DNA from: JAFGRR01 sp964563855
Lineage (GTDB): Bacteria; Planctomycetota; Phycisphaerae; UBA1845; Fen-1342
Reading direction: 5' to 3'
Length of the DNA stretch: 64,000 nt
NCBI GenBank assembly: GCA_964563855.1
Contig: CAZLYU010000004.1
Coordinates: 30,315 to 94,314 of the forward strand
Made by a program: the position numbers and the translations under genes. Each line of letters begins with the position of its first letter. The first letter of the stretch is position 1. This document shows, one piece after another, positions 42,491 through 51,431 of the stretch. The notes beneath the pieces are model-generated. The model was given only the letters and a program-made list of their open reading frames with translations, searched no databases and was not told the DNA's origin.

Positions 42491-43540
42491 GTGGCGGAGT
42501 CCAATTGTGGCGTCGTGTGCCCCGTGAGCTCGTTGCTGCAATACACCCCTGCGGGCCTCTATTGTGAACCCGGCAACTTTTGGATCGACCCGTGGAGACC
42601 GGTCAGCCGCGCGGTGATCACCCACGCCCATAGCGATCACGCCCGCGCCGGATCGGAGCGGTATCTGGCGGCGGCTGTGGGGTGTGATCTCTTGCGCTTG
42701 CGATTGGGCGATCAGGCACGCATCGATGGCGTGGCGTACGGCGCGCCGATCGCGCTCAATGGCGTGAGGGTTTCACTGCACCCGGCGGGACACGTCCTTG
42801 GTTCGGCTCAGGTGCGCATCGAGCATCGCGGGGAAGTCGTGATCGTCAGTGGTGATTACAAGCGGGCTGCTGATCCCACCTGCGCGGCGTTTGAACCGCT
42901 CGCGTGCAACACCTTCGTCAGTGAAGCGACGTTTGGCTTGCCAATCTATCGCTGGCCCGATGTGGATGCGGTTTTCGTGGAGGTTCACGACTGGTGGCGT
43001 GAGAATCAATCCGCCGGGACCACCAGCTTGCTCTGTACTTATGCGCTCGGGAAGGCGCAACGCGTGCTCGCGCATCTGGATCCGACGATTGGACCGATCA
43101 TGCTGCATGGCGCTGTGACGCGCTTGGCGCCGGCCTACGCGTCGGCTGGTGTGGAGCTCCCGGAAGCCCATCACGCGCAAGCATCGGAGGTGAAAGCGCT
43201 CAAAGGCGCCGCACTCGTCCTTGCCCCGCCGTCGGTGCTGGGCAGCCCGTGGCTGCGTCGGCTGGGGCCGGTCTCAACGGCGTGTGCATCGGGTTGGATG
43301 TTGATTCGCGGTCGGCGGCGGCAACGCAACGTCGATCGCGGGTTCGTACTATCTGACCACGCCGACTGGGACGACCTGGTGGCCACCATCGAAGCCACCG
43401 GCGCCGAGCAGATCCTGCTGACGCATGGTCACGCGCAGCCATTGGTTCGCTGGCTGACCGAGCGGGGATTGCAAGCGGGTGCGCTCGATACGCACTTCGG
43501 CGACGACGAGGAGGCGGATGCCGAGCCCGACGTGGAGTAA
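42491..43540 (+). CDS. Ligase-associated MBL-fold DNA exonuclease
   Basis: 349 residues from a GTG at 42491; a GTG at 42524 (MSSLLQYTPAGLYCE) is the more family-typical start. Metallo-beta-lactamase fold of the beta-CASP/SNM1-like type: THAHSDHARAG supplies the HxHxDH metal site (H34, H36, D38, H39 counted from 42524), then HPAGHVLGSAQ, VIVSGDYK and a final LSDHADWDDL plus LTHGH. First gene of the conserved four-gene ligase-associated repair cluster; the ligase follows after 2 bases. Confidence 0.92.
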   Translation: MAESNCGVVCPVSSLLQYTPAGLYCEPGNFWIDPWRPVSRAVITHAHSDHARAGSERYLAAAVGCDLLRLRLGDQARIDGVAYGAPIALNGVRVSLHPAGHVLGSAQVRIEHRGEVVIVSGDYKRAADPTCAAFEPLACNTFVSEATFGLPIYRWPDVDAVFVEVHDWWRENQSAGTTSLLCTYALGKAQRVLAHLDPTIGPIMLHGAVTRLAPAYASAGVELPEAHHAQASEVKALKGAALVLAPPSVLGSPWLRRLGPVSTACASGWMLIRGRRRQRNVDRGFVLSDHADWDDLVATIEATGAEQILLTHGHAQPLVRWLTERGLQAGALDTHFGDDEEADAEPDVE

Positions 43541-43542
43541 GC

Positions 43543-45141
43543 GTGCAACGTTTCGCGAATCTCTATCTGGCGCTGGATGCAACGACGCGACGCAGCGGCA
43601 AGATCGACGCGCTGGCGGCCTACTTCGCCGCCGCGCCGCCGGCGGATGCGGCGTGGGCATTGCGCATTCTCAGCGGCCGGAAGCTGATGCGGGCGCTGTC
43701 GACGAAGCTGTTGCGTCAGTGGGCGGCGGAGGCCGCTGATTTGCCGCTGTGGATGGTCGACGAGTGCTACGACCATGTTGGGGATTTGTCGGAGACGCTC
43801 TCACTGATCGTGCCGCGGCCCGGCCCCGGACTCGACGAATCACTCGCGGTGGTGGTTGAACAACGCCTGTTGCCGCTCGCGACGGCTAGCGAAAACGAGC
43901 AACACGCGGCGGTGCGTGACGTCTGGAGCGCATGTACACGCGTGCAACGCCTCCTCTTTCATAAGCTGATTTCCGGCGCGTTCCGCGTTGGCGTGGCCCG
44001 CAAGACCGTGATCGATGCGCTCGCCCAGGCGTCGGGGGTTCCCGCCGGGGTGCTGACACATCGGCTGATGGGCGATTGGCCGACCACGCCCGAGGCGTAC
44101 GAGCGTTTGACGAATCCCAACGCGGACGACGCACAGCGGTCGCAACCCTATCCGTTTTTTCTGGCGTCGCCGCTCGATGTTCAGCCGGCGGCTCTGGGAG
44201 ATATTGCGGATTGGCAGGTCGAATGGAAGTGGGATGGCGTGCGCGGGCAGCTTATTCGTCGCGAAGGCGATGTGTACCTGTGGTCGCGCGGCGAAGAGTT
44301 GATCAATGAGCAGTTCCCCGAACTTATCTCAGCAGCGCAAGGCTTGGCGCGCGATGTCGTACTCGATGGCGAGTTGCTGGCCTGGGAGGATGAGCGTCCG
44401 TTGGCGTTTCATTACCTTCAGCGGCGGCTCAATCGCAAGCGCGTGGCGCCGGCGCTCTTTCAAGATATCCCGGTCATCTTTATGGCGTATGACTTGCTCG
44501 AGTTGGATGGTCGCAACTACTGCGACGCGTCGCTCGACGTGCGTCGAGCGCACCTCACCGAGACGCTGGCGAAGCAAAGCTCGCCATTGATCCACATTTC
44601 ACAGCCGCTTGCGTGCAACAATTGGGATCAGGCGGCCGAGTGGAAGACACAGTCCGCCGCGCATGGCGCCGAGGGGGTGATGTTGAAACAGCGCTCGTCG
44701 GCGTATGGAATTGGTCGCCGCAAGGGCGCTTGGTGGAAGATCAAGCGCGACCCCTACACTGTCGACGCTGTGTTGACCGCTGCGCAGCGCGGGCACGGCA
44801 AGCGGGCGACGCTCTTCACCGACTATACCTTTGGCGTATGGAACAGCGGTGAGTTGGTCACGATCGCGAAAGCCTATTCGGGTCTCAATGATGACGAGAT
44901 TCGCGTGGTCGATCGCTTCGTGCGGCGGAACACGACGGCGCGGCGCGGCCCGGTTAGTCTCGTGAAGCCAGAGTTGGTGTTTGAGCTCGGCTTCGAGGGG
45001 ATTCAGCCGTCCGACCGTCATCGGTCGGGATTGGCGCTGCGCTTCCCGCGTATGTTGCGTCAACGACGTGACAAGCCCGCGAGTGAAGCCGATTCGCTGG
45101 AGAGCCTTCGAGTGTTGCTGCGCAGCGTGGAGTGCGGCTAG
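43543..45141 (+). CDS. ATP-dependent DNA ligase (ligase-associated repair operon)
   Basis: 532 residues, GTG start. Adenylated Lys229 in the KxDG motif, seen as VEWKWDGVRGQL; RxxE-type motif LVVLDGELLAW region (DVVLDGELLAWED), IFMAYDLLELDG, EGVMLKQRSSAYG, and WWKIKRDPY (motif V, Lys-x-Lys). N-terminal ~200-residue DNA-binding domain and C-terminal OB fold with TFGVWNSGELV and ELGFEGIQPSDRHRSGLALRFPRM. Nick sealing in a repair pathway distinct from NAD-dependent LigA. Its last 10 bases overlap the helicase gene. Confidence 0.95.
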   Translation: MQRFANLYLALDATTRRSGKIDALAAYFAAAPPADAAWALRILSGRKLMRALSTKLLRQWAAEAADLPLWMVDECYDHVGDLSETLSLIVPRPGPGLDESLAVVVEQRLLPLATASENEQHAAVRDVWSACTRVQRLLFHKLISGAFRVGVARKTVIDALAQASGVPAGVLTHRLMGDWPTTPEAYERLTNPNADDAQRSQPYPFFLASPLDVQPAALGDIADWQVEWKWDGVRGQLIRREGDVYLWSRGEELINEQFPELISAAQGLARDVVLDGELLAWEDERPLAFHYLQRRLNRKRVAPALFQDIPVIFMAYDLLELDGRNYCDASLDVRRAHLTETLAKQSSPLIHISQPLACNNWDQAAEWKTQSAAHGAEGVMLKQRSSAYGIGRRKGAWWKIKRDPYTVDAVLTAAQRGHGKRATLFTDYTFGVWNSGELVTIAKAYSGLNDDEIRVVDRFVRRNTTARRGPVSLVKPELVFELGFEGIQPSDRHRSGLALRFPRMLRQRRDKPASEADSLESLRVLLRSVECG

Positions 45142-47663
45142 TGCAAGCGGTGGTCGACTGGTTGCGCGGGCGCGGATGTGAACCGTTTCGCTACCAACGA
45201 CAGGCGTGGCGCGCCTATCGCGACGGCGCCAGCGGCTTGATTCACGCGCCGACCGGCTTCGGGAAAACGCTGGCGGCGTGGCTGGGGCCGGTCGGCGAGT
45301 GGCTTGCGACGCAGCCGCGCTCGGAAGCGTCGTCGCGCTCGACCAGACGACGGGCGTCCTCTGCACCGTTGCAGGCGATTTGGATCACCCCGCTGCGGGC
45401 GCTCGCGAACGACACGGTCGCCGCGCTGCGTCGGCCGATTGAAGACCTCGGCTTGCCCTGGTCGGTCGAGTTGCGCACCGGCGATGTTTCCGCTTATCGA
45501 CGTCAACAGCAGCGCAAGCAACTGCCGACCGCGCTGGTCACCACGCCCGAGTCGCTGACGCTGCTGCTCTCGTATCCCGACGCGGCACAGCGGTTCGCGT
45601 CGCTACGTTGCGTCATCGTCGACGAGTGGCACGAACTGATGGGCTCTAAGCGCGGGGTGCAGACCGAGTTGGCGCTCGCCCGGCTGCGTCGCTGGAATCC
45701 GGAGCTACGCATCTGGGGTCTGTCCGCGACACTCGGCAACCTCGAGCAGGCGCGGGATGTGCTGCTCGGCGACGCGTCGAGCAACGGTCGCCTCATTGCC
45801 GGACCGCAGCAGAAACGCATCGAGCTGGTGACGCTGTATCCATCTGACCCGACGCGCTTTCCCTGGGCGGGTCACTTGGGCAAACAGTTGACGCCGCAAC
45901 TGGTCGCCGCGATCGAGGCGGCGAATACGACGCTGCTCTTCACCAACACGCGTTCGCAAGCGGAGATGTGGTTTCAAGCGATTCTTCGCGCCCGGCCCGA
46001 CTGGCTGGAACAGATCGCATTGCATCACGGCTCACTCGAACGCGAGCTCCGTCAGCGAGTCGAGGCGTTGCTCGATTCCGGGGCGCTGCGCTGCGTCGTC
46101 TGTACATCATCGATGGACTTAGGGGTTGACTTCGCGCCGGTGGATCAGGTCGTGCAGCTTGGCAGCCCGAAAGGGATCGCGCGGCTCATGCAGCGGGCCG
46201 GACGCAGCGGTCACCAGCCGGGCGCGGTCAGCCGCATTCTGTGTGTGCCGACGCACAGCTTTGAGTTGGCTGAGTTCGCGGCGGCGCGCGACGGCGTCGC
46301 ACAGCGAGACATTGAGCCGCGCACGCCGTTGGAGAAACCGCTCGACGTCTTGACGCAGCATCTGGTGACGATTGCGGCCGGCGGGGGTTTCGTCGACGAC
46401 GAGTTGCTGGCTGAAGTGCGGACGACGTGGGCTTACCGCGCGTTGACTGATCTGGAGTGGCGCTGGGCGATGGATTTCGTGTTACAGGGCGGGGCGACGC
46501 TGCGGGCTTATCCACAATTCAAGCGGCTTGTTCGTGCGAATGGTCGACTGATCGCGAGTTCGCCGAAGCTCGAGAAGCTGCACCGCATGAACATAGGGAC
46601 GATCGCCAGCGACGGTGCGCTACGCGTCGCGACGTTGCGCGGCAAACGGCTGGGGATGATCGAAGAATCGTTCATCGCGAAGCTGAAGCCGGGCGACCAC
46701 TTCACGTTCGCCGGACGCGTGCTGGAGCTGAAGCGCGTGCGTGAGATGACGGCGTTCGTCACGAATGCGAAGGCGCTTAGCGCAGTCGTGCCGCGGTGGG
46801 CTGGGGGGCGATTTCCGCTGTCGACACATCTTGGCGCTGCGGTGCGACGGCAATTGGATGATGCGCGACGCGGCGTCTACCGACACCAAGAATTGCGCGC
46901 CTTGCGGCCGTTACTCGAGTTGCAGCGGCGTTGGTCGCGTTTACCAGCAGCCGACGAGATCCTCATCGAGCACACCACGACGCGCGAGGGACAGCACTGG
47001 TTCGTGTTTCCGTTCGAAGGCCGGCTCGTGCATGAGGGGCTGGCGGCGCTCTTCGCCTACCGCTTGACGCGCCGATCGCCGATGACGGTTCAGATTACGG
47101 CGAATGACTACGGGGTGGAGTTGCTGTCGACGCAACCGATTGAACTGGATGAAGCCGCATGGCGCCAGATCTTCACGCCGGAGGGATTGTTGGAAGACTT
47201 GCTGCATTGTGTAAACGAGACCCAAATGGCGCGACGGCAGTTCCGAGAGATCGCGCGGGTGGCCGGGCTCGTGCTCTCGGGATATCCGGGGCAACAGAAG
47301 TCGCTGCGGCAATTGCAGGCTTCGAGCGAGCTGTTCTTCGACGTCTTCCAGGATCACGACCCGGACAATTTGCTGCTGAAACAGGCGCGGCGCGAGGTGT
47401 TGCAACAGCAACTGGAGAACGAGCGACTGTCCACGGCGCTTGAGCGACTCCGAACGGCGCGGCTCGCGCTCACGTCGACCGCGCATCTTTCGCCGCTGGC
47501 GTTTCCGCTCTGGGCGGAGCGACTGCGCGCTCATTACGTGAGCTCCGAGAAGTGGAGCGACCGCGTCGCGCGGATGGCTGCACGGCTCGAGCAACAAGCG
47601 CTGCGCGTGGAAGCGAAGCCGTCGAAGCGCACGCGGACGCGTCGGACGGGACGACCCGTCTGA
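45132..47663 (+). CDS. Ligase-associated Lhr-like DEXH-box helicase
   Basis: 843 residues, GTG at 45132 (GTG at 45141 also possible), overlapping the ligase stop. Superfamily 2 helicase: Walker A HAPTGFGKT (39-46), WITPLRALANDT, TTPESLTLLL, DEVH-type VIVDEWHEL (~164), GLSATLGN, TNTRSQAEMWFQ, DLGVDFAPV and QRAGRSGHQPGA; then the long Lhr C-terminal winged-helix and beta-barrel parts. Translocates 3'-5' on DNA. Joint conservation with exonuclease, ligase and PdeM implies a single double-strand-break or nick repair pathway. Confidence 0.95.
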   Translation: MRLVQAVVDWLRGRGCEPFRYQRQAWRAYRDGASGLIHAPTGFGKTLAAWLGPVGEWLATQPRSEASSRSTRRRASSAPLQAIWITPLRALANDTVAALRRPIEDLGLPWSVELRTGDVSAYRRQQQRKQLPTALVTTPESLTLLLSYPDAAQRFASLRCVIVDEWHELMGSKRGVQTELALARLRRWNPELRIWGLSATLGNLEQARDVLLGDASSNGRLIAGPQQKRIELVTLYPSDPTRFPWAGHLGKQLTPQLVAAIEAANTTLLFTNTRSQAEMWFQAILRARPDWLEQIALHHGSLERELRQRVEALLDSGALRCVVCTSSMDLGVDFAPVDQVVQLGSPKGIARLMQRAGRSGHQPGAVSRILCVPTHSFELAEFAAARDGVAQRDIEPRTPLEKPLDVLTQHLVTIAAGGGFVDDELLAEVRTTWAYRALTDLEWRWAMDFVLQGGATLRAYPQFKRLVRANGRLIASSPKLEKLHRMNIGTIASDGALRVATLRGKRLGMIEESFIAKLKPGDHFTFAGRVLELKRVREMTAFVTNAKALSAVVPRWAGGRFPLSTHLGAAVRRQLDDARRGVYRHQELRALRPLLELQRRWSRLPAADEILIEHTTTREGQHWFVFPFEGRLVHEGLAALFAYRLTRRSPMTVQITANDYGVELLSTQPIELDEAAWRQIFTPEGLLEDLLHCVNETQMARRQFREIARVAGLVLSGYPGQQKSLRQLQASSELFFDVFQDHDPDNLLLKQARREVLQQQLENERLSTALERLRTARLALTSTAHLSPLAFPLWAERLRAHYVSSEKWSDRVARMAARLEQQALRVEAKPSKRTRTRRTGRPV

Positions 47664-48337
47664 TGACCGCGGGCCCGCTGAGCACGAGCATCACGATTGA
47701 GGCCGGCGGCGAGGAGCTGCAACTGTTGCCGGGGCGCGGCGTGTTCGCACCTGCGCGGCAAGCGCTGCTGGTGGCGGACGCCCACTTCGGGAAGGCCGAC
47801 ATCTTTTCGAACGCCGGCATTCCGGTGCCGGTCGGCGCCACGCTGGCGACGCTCGGGCGGATTGACGCGATGCTCGCCGCCACTTCGGCCCATACGCTGA
47901 TCATGCTCGGCGACGTGTGGCATGGACAGGTCTCGCCGAGCGACGCGGCGGTTCACGCGGTCGCGGCATGGAGAGCGCGGCACACCCAGTTATCTGTCGA
48001 GATTGTCCGCGGCAACCATGACCGGCACACCGCAGCGCATCAGAACTTTGACGCGGAGTATCACGATCGCCACGGAGACTTGGGAGCGCTGCGGCTGCAG
48101 CATTTCCCGGAACCGGTCGCCGATCGCTTCGTTATCGCTGGGCATGTGCATCCCGTCATCACGTTGCGAGAGACCAGTCGCTCGCACATGCGTCTGCCAT
48201 GCTTTCACCAGCAAGGGAACGTTCTCACACTGCCGGCGGTCGGGGCGTTCACCGGCGGTCAGCCGATTCGCCCCCTCCCGGGTGATCGCGTGTTCGTCTG
48301 CGCTGATGACCGCTTGGTCGCGCTGCCCGTCGGCTGA
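47663..48337 (+). CDS. pdeM: Ligase-associated DNA damage response endonuclease PdeM
   Basis: 224 residues starting at the ATG that overlaps the helicase TGA (TGATG). Calcineurin-like metallophosphoesterase: VADAHFGK, LGDVWHG, RGNHDRH, IAGHVHPV in the order that builds the bimetal site. Completes the exonuclease-ligase-helicase-PdeM set. The following 54 bases up to the convergent ABC operon show no clear terminator. Confidence 0.92.
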   Translation: MTAGPLSTSITIEAGGEELQLLPGRGVFAPARQALLVADAHFGKADIFSNAGIPVPVGATLATLGRIDAMLAATSAHTLIMLGDVWHGQVSPSDAAVHAVAAWRARHTQLSVEIVRGNHDRHTAAHQNFDAEYHDRHGDLGALRLQHFPEPVADRFVIAGHVHPVITLRETSRSHMRLPCFHQQGNVLTLPAVGAFTGGQPIRPLPGDRVFVCADDRLVALPVG

Positions 48338-48391
48338 GCATGTCAGCGGTGCAGCGCGGGGGCGCGATCGCGTCGCAGCCCGAGGCGGGGT

Positions 48392-49582
48392 CTATGTTTC
48401 GCGCAGTGCGGCGGCGATTGGCAGCCGCGCCGCGCGGATCGCTGGAAAGAGCCCGCCGAGCAAGCCGATCGCGGCCGCCCAGATGACGGCGTTCACCAAC
48501 AGCGGCGGCGTGACGGCGAAGCTGAACGCGATTTGACTGAACGTCTGGAAGTTGATCGTTGACGCTTTGTAGCCGTCAAACGCCAAATGCGCCGCAGCAG
48601 CGCCAAAGGCGCCGCCCAGCAGCGCCAGCGCCAGCGACTCGAAAAGAACGCCCAGCACGATTGGGCTCGACCCGAACCCGAGGGCTCGCAGCGTGGCGAT
48701 CTCGCGCGTACGGTCGGAGACGGCGCTGTACATCGTGTTCAGTGCACCGAACAGCGCGCCGAGCGCCATCAGCGCGGCGATGGCGAAGCCGATCGTGCGG
48801 ATGAACCCGGTCAGCATGCTCGATTGGTCGGCGAGGTATTCGCTCTGACGCAGTACGCGCACCTTGAGTCGCGGGTTGGTGGTGAGGCTATCCTTGAACG
48901 CGTCAAACGCGTCGGGCGACTCGAGCTTGACATAGACCGATTGGAACGAGTCGCCGCGCTGATAGGCCGATTGCAGCACGGCGGCATCGGTCCAAATTTC
49001 GCTCTCGGCCGAGCCCCCGCCGCCGGTGAACACGCCGACCACCTCCCATTCGTTTTGACCGACGCGGATGGTGTTGCCGATATCGAGGCCGGCGAAGGCG
49101 CGTGCGGCGCCGGCGCCCACCATGACTTCGTTGCGGCCGGGTTCGACGGGTCGCCCTTCGAGCATCGCAAAGTCGCCGCGGACGGCCTGCGCTGTCGGGC
49201 TGACGCCGCGCAGCGGTACGTTGGCGTCGGTGCCGGTCGACCGCTTAGGCAGATTGATGATGACAAAGAGCTCGGCGCTGGCGAGTGGGCCCTCGGGTCC
49301 ACGGGCAATGCCCGCGCCGTCGGCGATCAAGCGTGTTTCTTCACGCGCAAACCCGCTGGTCATTTCGTTGTCGGCGCTGCTGCGGAGCACGAGGGCCACG
49401 TCGTCAGGCCCCGCCACCGTCATCGCCGCTCGAAAGCCTTCCGCGATGGAGAGCACACCGACGAGCACCGCCACGACGCCGGCGATGCCGACAATGGTCG
49501 CGCCCGCAGCCCATTTCCGCTGCGGCACGGTGCGGAGGTTGAAGAGCGCCACCGACCCAACCTGCGACAGCCAGTTGATCAT
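48392..49582 (-). CDS. MacB-like ABC transporter permease (FtsX family), second permease
   Basis: 396 residues from the ATG at 49582, which overlaps the upstream permease stop as ATGA; the longer frame to 50116 is inside that gene. N-terminal helix (ATIVGIAGVVAVLVGVLSI), a MacB periplasmic core domain of about 230 residues (AGLDIGNTIRVGQNEWEVVGVF), and three C-terminal FtsX helices. The terminal VLGVLFESLALALLGGAFGA / GLFPAIRAARLPIA stretch is the usual FtsX signature. Probably pairs with the adjacent permease as a heterodimer driven by the ATPase at 50733. Confidence 0.88.
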   Translation of the reverse strand: MINWLSQVGSVALFNLRTVPQRKWAAGATIVGIAGVVAVLVGVLSIAEGFRAAMTVAGPDDVALVLRSSADNEMTSGFAREETRLIADGAGIARGPEGPLASAELFVIINLPKRSTGTDANVPLRGVSPTAQAVRGDFAMLEGRPVEPGRNEVMVGAGAARAFAGLDIGNTIRVGQNEWEVVGVFTGGGGSAESEIWTDAAVLQSAYQRGDSFQSVYVKLESPDAFDAFKDSLTTNPRLKVRVLRQSEYLADQSSMLTGFIRTIGFAIAALMALGALFGALNTMYSAVSDRTREIATLRALGFGSSPIVLGVLFESLALALLGGAFGAAAAHLAFDGYKASTINFQTFSQIAFSFAVTPPLLVNAVIWAAAIGLLGGLFPAIRAARLPIAAALRET

Positions 49583-50736
49583 GCGTGCCTCCTCAAGGCG
49601 ACTGCGATACGCAAGCGCATGGCTTGCATCGCGGGCAGAAGTCCCGCGGCGAGCCCGAGCCCGACCGCTAAACCGGCGCCAATCAACAGGTAGCGAGGCG
49701 GTAGATAAAAGACCGGGAGAACTGCTGGGACCGGACTGCCGCCGAGTGTGAGCACCCATGCCAACGCCAGTCCGGCGAAGCCGCCGAGCATGGCGATCAA
49801 GAGCGACTCGGCCAGCACCAGCATGAGCACGCGTTGGTTCGTGAAGCCGAGCGACTTGAGCACGCCAATCTCGGCGATTCGCTCGCGCACCGCTTGGGCC
49901 ATGGTGTTGCCCGCCACCAGCAGAATCGTGAAAAACACGGCGCTCAGGATGGCGATCAGCATCGCCCCAATGCTGCCGATTTGTGCAACGAACGCCGCCG
50001 CAAACGCTCCCTCTGCTTCCGCCTTGGTTTCGTATGGTGAGTTCTCGAACTCGGCGTCGATTGCGGCGGCGATGTCGGCGACCCGATCCGGATCGTCGAC
50101 CCGCACCGTGTACCAACCCACCATTCCGTCGCCGCCGGCGCGTGCCTCGTCGAAGTAGTCGTAGCGGAAGAAGAAAGCGGACGTGTCGGTTCCGGGCTCA
50201 CCCGCTTCGTACACGCCGACGATGTCGAACTCCCAAGCCTCTCCGCCCTCGCGCGGCCAAATCGGCGACGTGAGCGGAACGCGGTCGCCGACCTCCCAGC
50301 CAAACCGCTCGAGCAGCGACGTCCCGACAATCGCCCCGGTGCGAGTCTTCAGCCAGGCCTCGCGGTGTTCGTCGGAGAGGGCGTATTCGGGGTGCATCTC
50401 GAGGAACGGCTCGGGTTCGACCGGAAAGCTTGCGAAAAAGTTCTTCGGCTCGTTCTGGTAGATGCCGTTGAACCAGGTCCAGTGCACCGCCGACGTCACG
50501 CCGTCCACGTTCTCCATGCGGCGGCGATAAGTCTCGGGCAGCATCATGATCAGCGAGACCTTGTGACGCACGACCAGTCGATCTGCGTCGGCCATGTTGA
50601 CTCCGGCTGAGAACGACTCACTGATGGTGCAGAGCAGCCCGTAAAGCAGGAACGCCACACCGATCGAGGCCAGCGTGAGCAGGGTGCGCAGGGTTTTACG
50701 TCGCAGGTTGCACCAGATGAGGTAGAGCGAACTCAC
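49579..50736 (-). CDS. MacB-like ABC transporter permease (FtsX family), first permease
   Basis: 385 residues from a GTG at 50736 that overlaps the ATPase stop as GTGA; the frame runs on to 50919 inside the ATPase gene. N-terminal helix (TLLTLASIGVAFLLYGLLCT), MacB-type periplasmic domain, and three helices at the C-terminus with LLVAGNTMAQAVRERIAEIGVLKSLGF and LIAMLGGFAGLALAWVL. Exports a substrate rather than importing; macrolide, lipoprotein or lipid transport are possibilities for the family. Confidence 0.88.
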   Translation of the reverse strand: MSSLYLIWCNLRRKTLRTLLTLASIGVAFLLYGLLCTISESFSAGVNMADADRLVVRHKVSLIMMLPETYRRRMENVDGVTSAVHWTWFNGIYQNEPKNFFASFPVEPEPFLEMHPEYALSDEHREAWLKTRTGAIVGTSLLERFGWEVGDRVPLTSPIWPREGGEAWEFDIVGVYEAGEPGTDTSAFFFRYDYFDEARAGGDGMVGWYTVRVDDPDRVADIAAAIDAEFENSPYETKAEAEGAFAAAFVAQIGSIGAMLIAILSAVFFTILLVAGNTMAQAVRERIAEIGVLKSLGFTNQRVLMLVLAESLLIAMLGGFAGLALAWVLTLGGSPVPAVLPVFYLPPRYLLIGAGLAVGLGLAAGLLPAMQAMRLRIAVALRRHA

Positions 50737-51431
50737 GCCGGCTGCTCCGCATAGAGTTGCCCCTTGTCGAGATGCACGGTGCGCGTCGCGCGGGCCGAGG
50801 CGTGTGGATCGTGGGTCACCATGACGATCGTTTTGCCATGCTCGCGGTTGAGCGCGTCGAGCAATCCGAGAATCTCGTCGCCGGACTTGCGATCCAGATC
50901 GCCCGTCGGCTCGTCGCACAGCAGCAGCGTCGGATCAGTCACGATCGCCCGCGCGATGCCGGTGCGCTGCTGCTCACCGCCGGAGAGGGTGCGCGGCGAA
51001 TGTCCCGCGCGGTGCGAAAGTCCGACCACCTCGAGCGCCGCAGCAACATGCTTACGCCGCTGGGCGCGAGACAGGTGCGTAAGCAAGAGCGGCAGTTCGA
51101 CGTTGCGCTCCGCGGAGAGCACGGGCAGCAAGTTGTAAAACTGGAAGACGAGCCCGACGTGCCGCGCCCGCCAGCGCGCCAATCGTCGGTCAGACATCTG
51201 ATCAACGCGCTCGTCGCCGACGGTCACCGTACCGTTGGTCACGCGGTCGAGCCCGCCGATCAGATTGAGCAGCGTCGACTTTCCCGATCCGCTGGGCCCC
51301 ATGAGCGCCAGGAATTCGCCCTCGGCGATGGTCAGGTCGAGATCTTGGAGCACGTGAATCTGCTCACTTCCACGGCGGAACACCTTGTTGATGCGCTCCA
51401 GGCGCACCAGCGCCCCGTTGCTTTCGCTCAC
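50733..51431 (-). CDS. ABC transporter ATP-binding protein (MacB/LolD type)
   Basis: 232 residues. Walker A MGPSGSGKST (45-53), Q-loop LVFQFYNLLP, signature LSGGEQQRTGIARAI (TG in place of the usual VA), Walker B LLLCDEPTGDLD and switch His VMVTHDPHAS. Closest to the LolD/MacB lineage that powers FtsX-type permeases. Start overlaps the adaptor stop as ATGA; stop overlaps the permease start. Confidence 0.95.
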   Translation of the reverse strand: MSESNGALVRLERINKVFRRGSEQIHVLQDLDLTIAEGEFLALMGPSGSGKSTLLNLIGGLDRVTNGTVTVGDERVDQMSDRRLARWRARHVGLVFQFYNLLPVLSAERNVELPLLLTHLSRAQRRKHVAAALEVVGLSHRAGHSPRTLSGGEQQRTGIARAIVTDPTLLLCDEPTGDLDRKSGDEILGLLDALNREHGKTIVMVTHDPHASARATRTVHLDKGQLYAEQPA

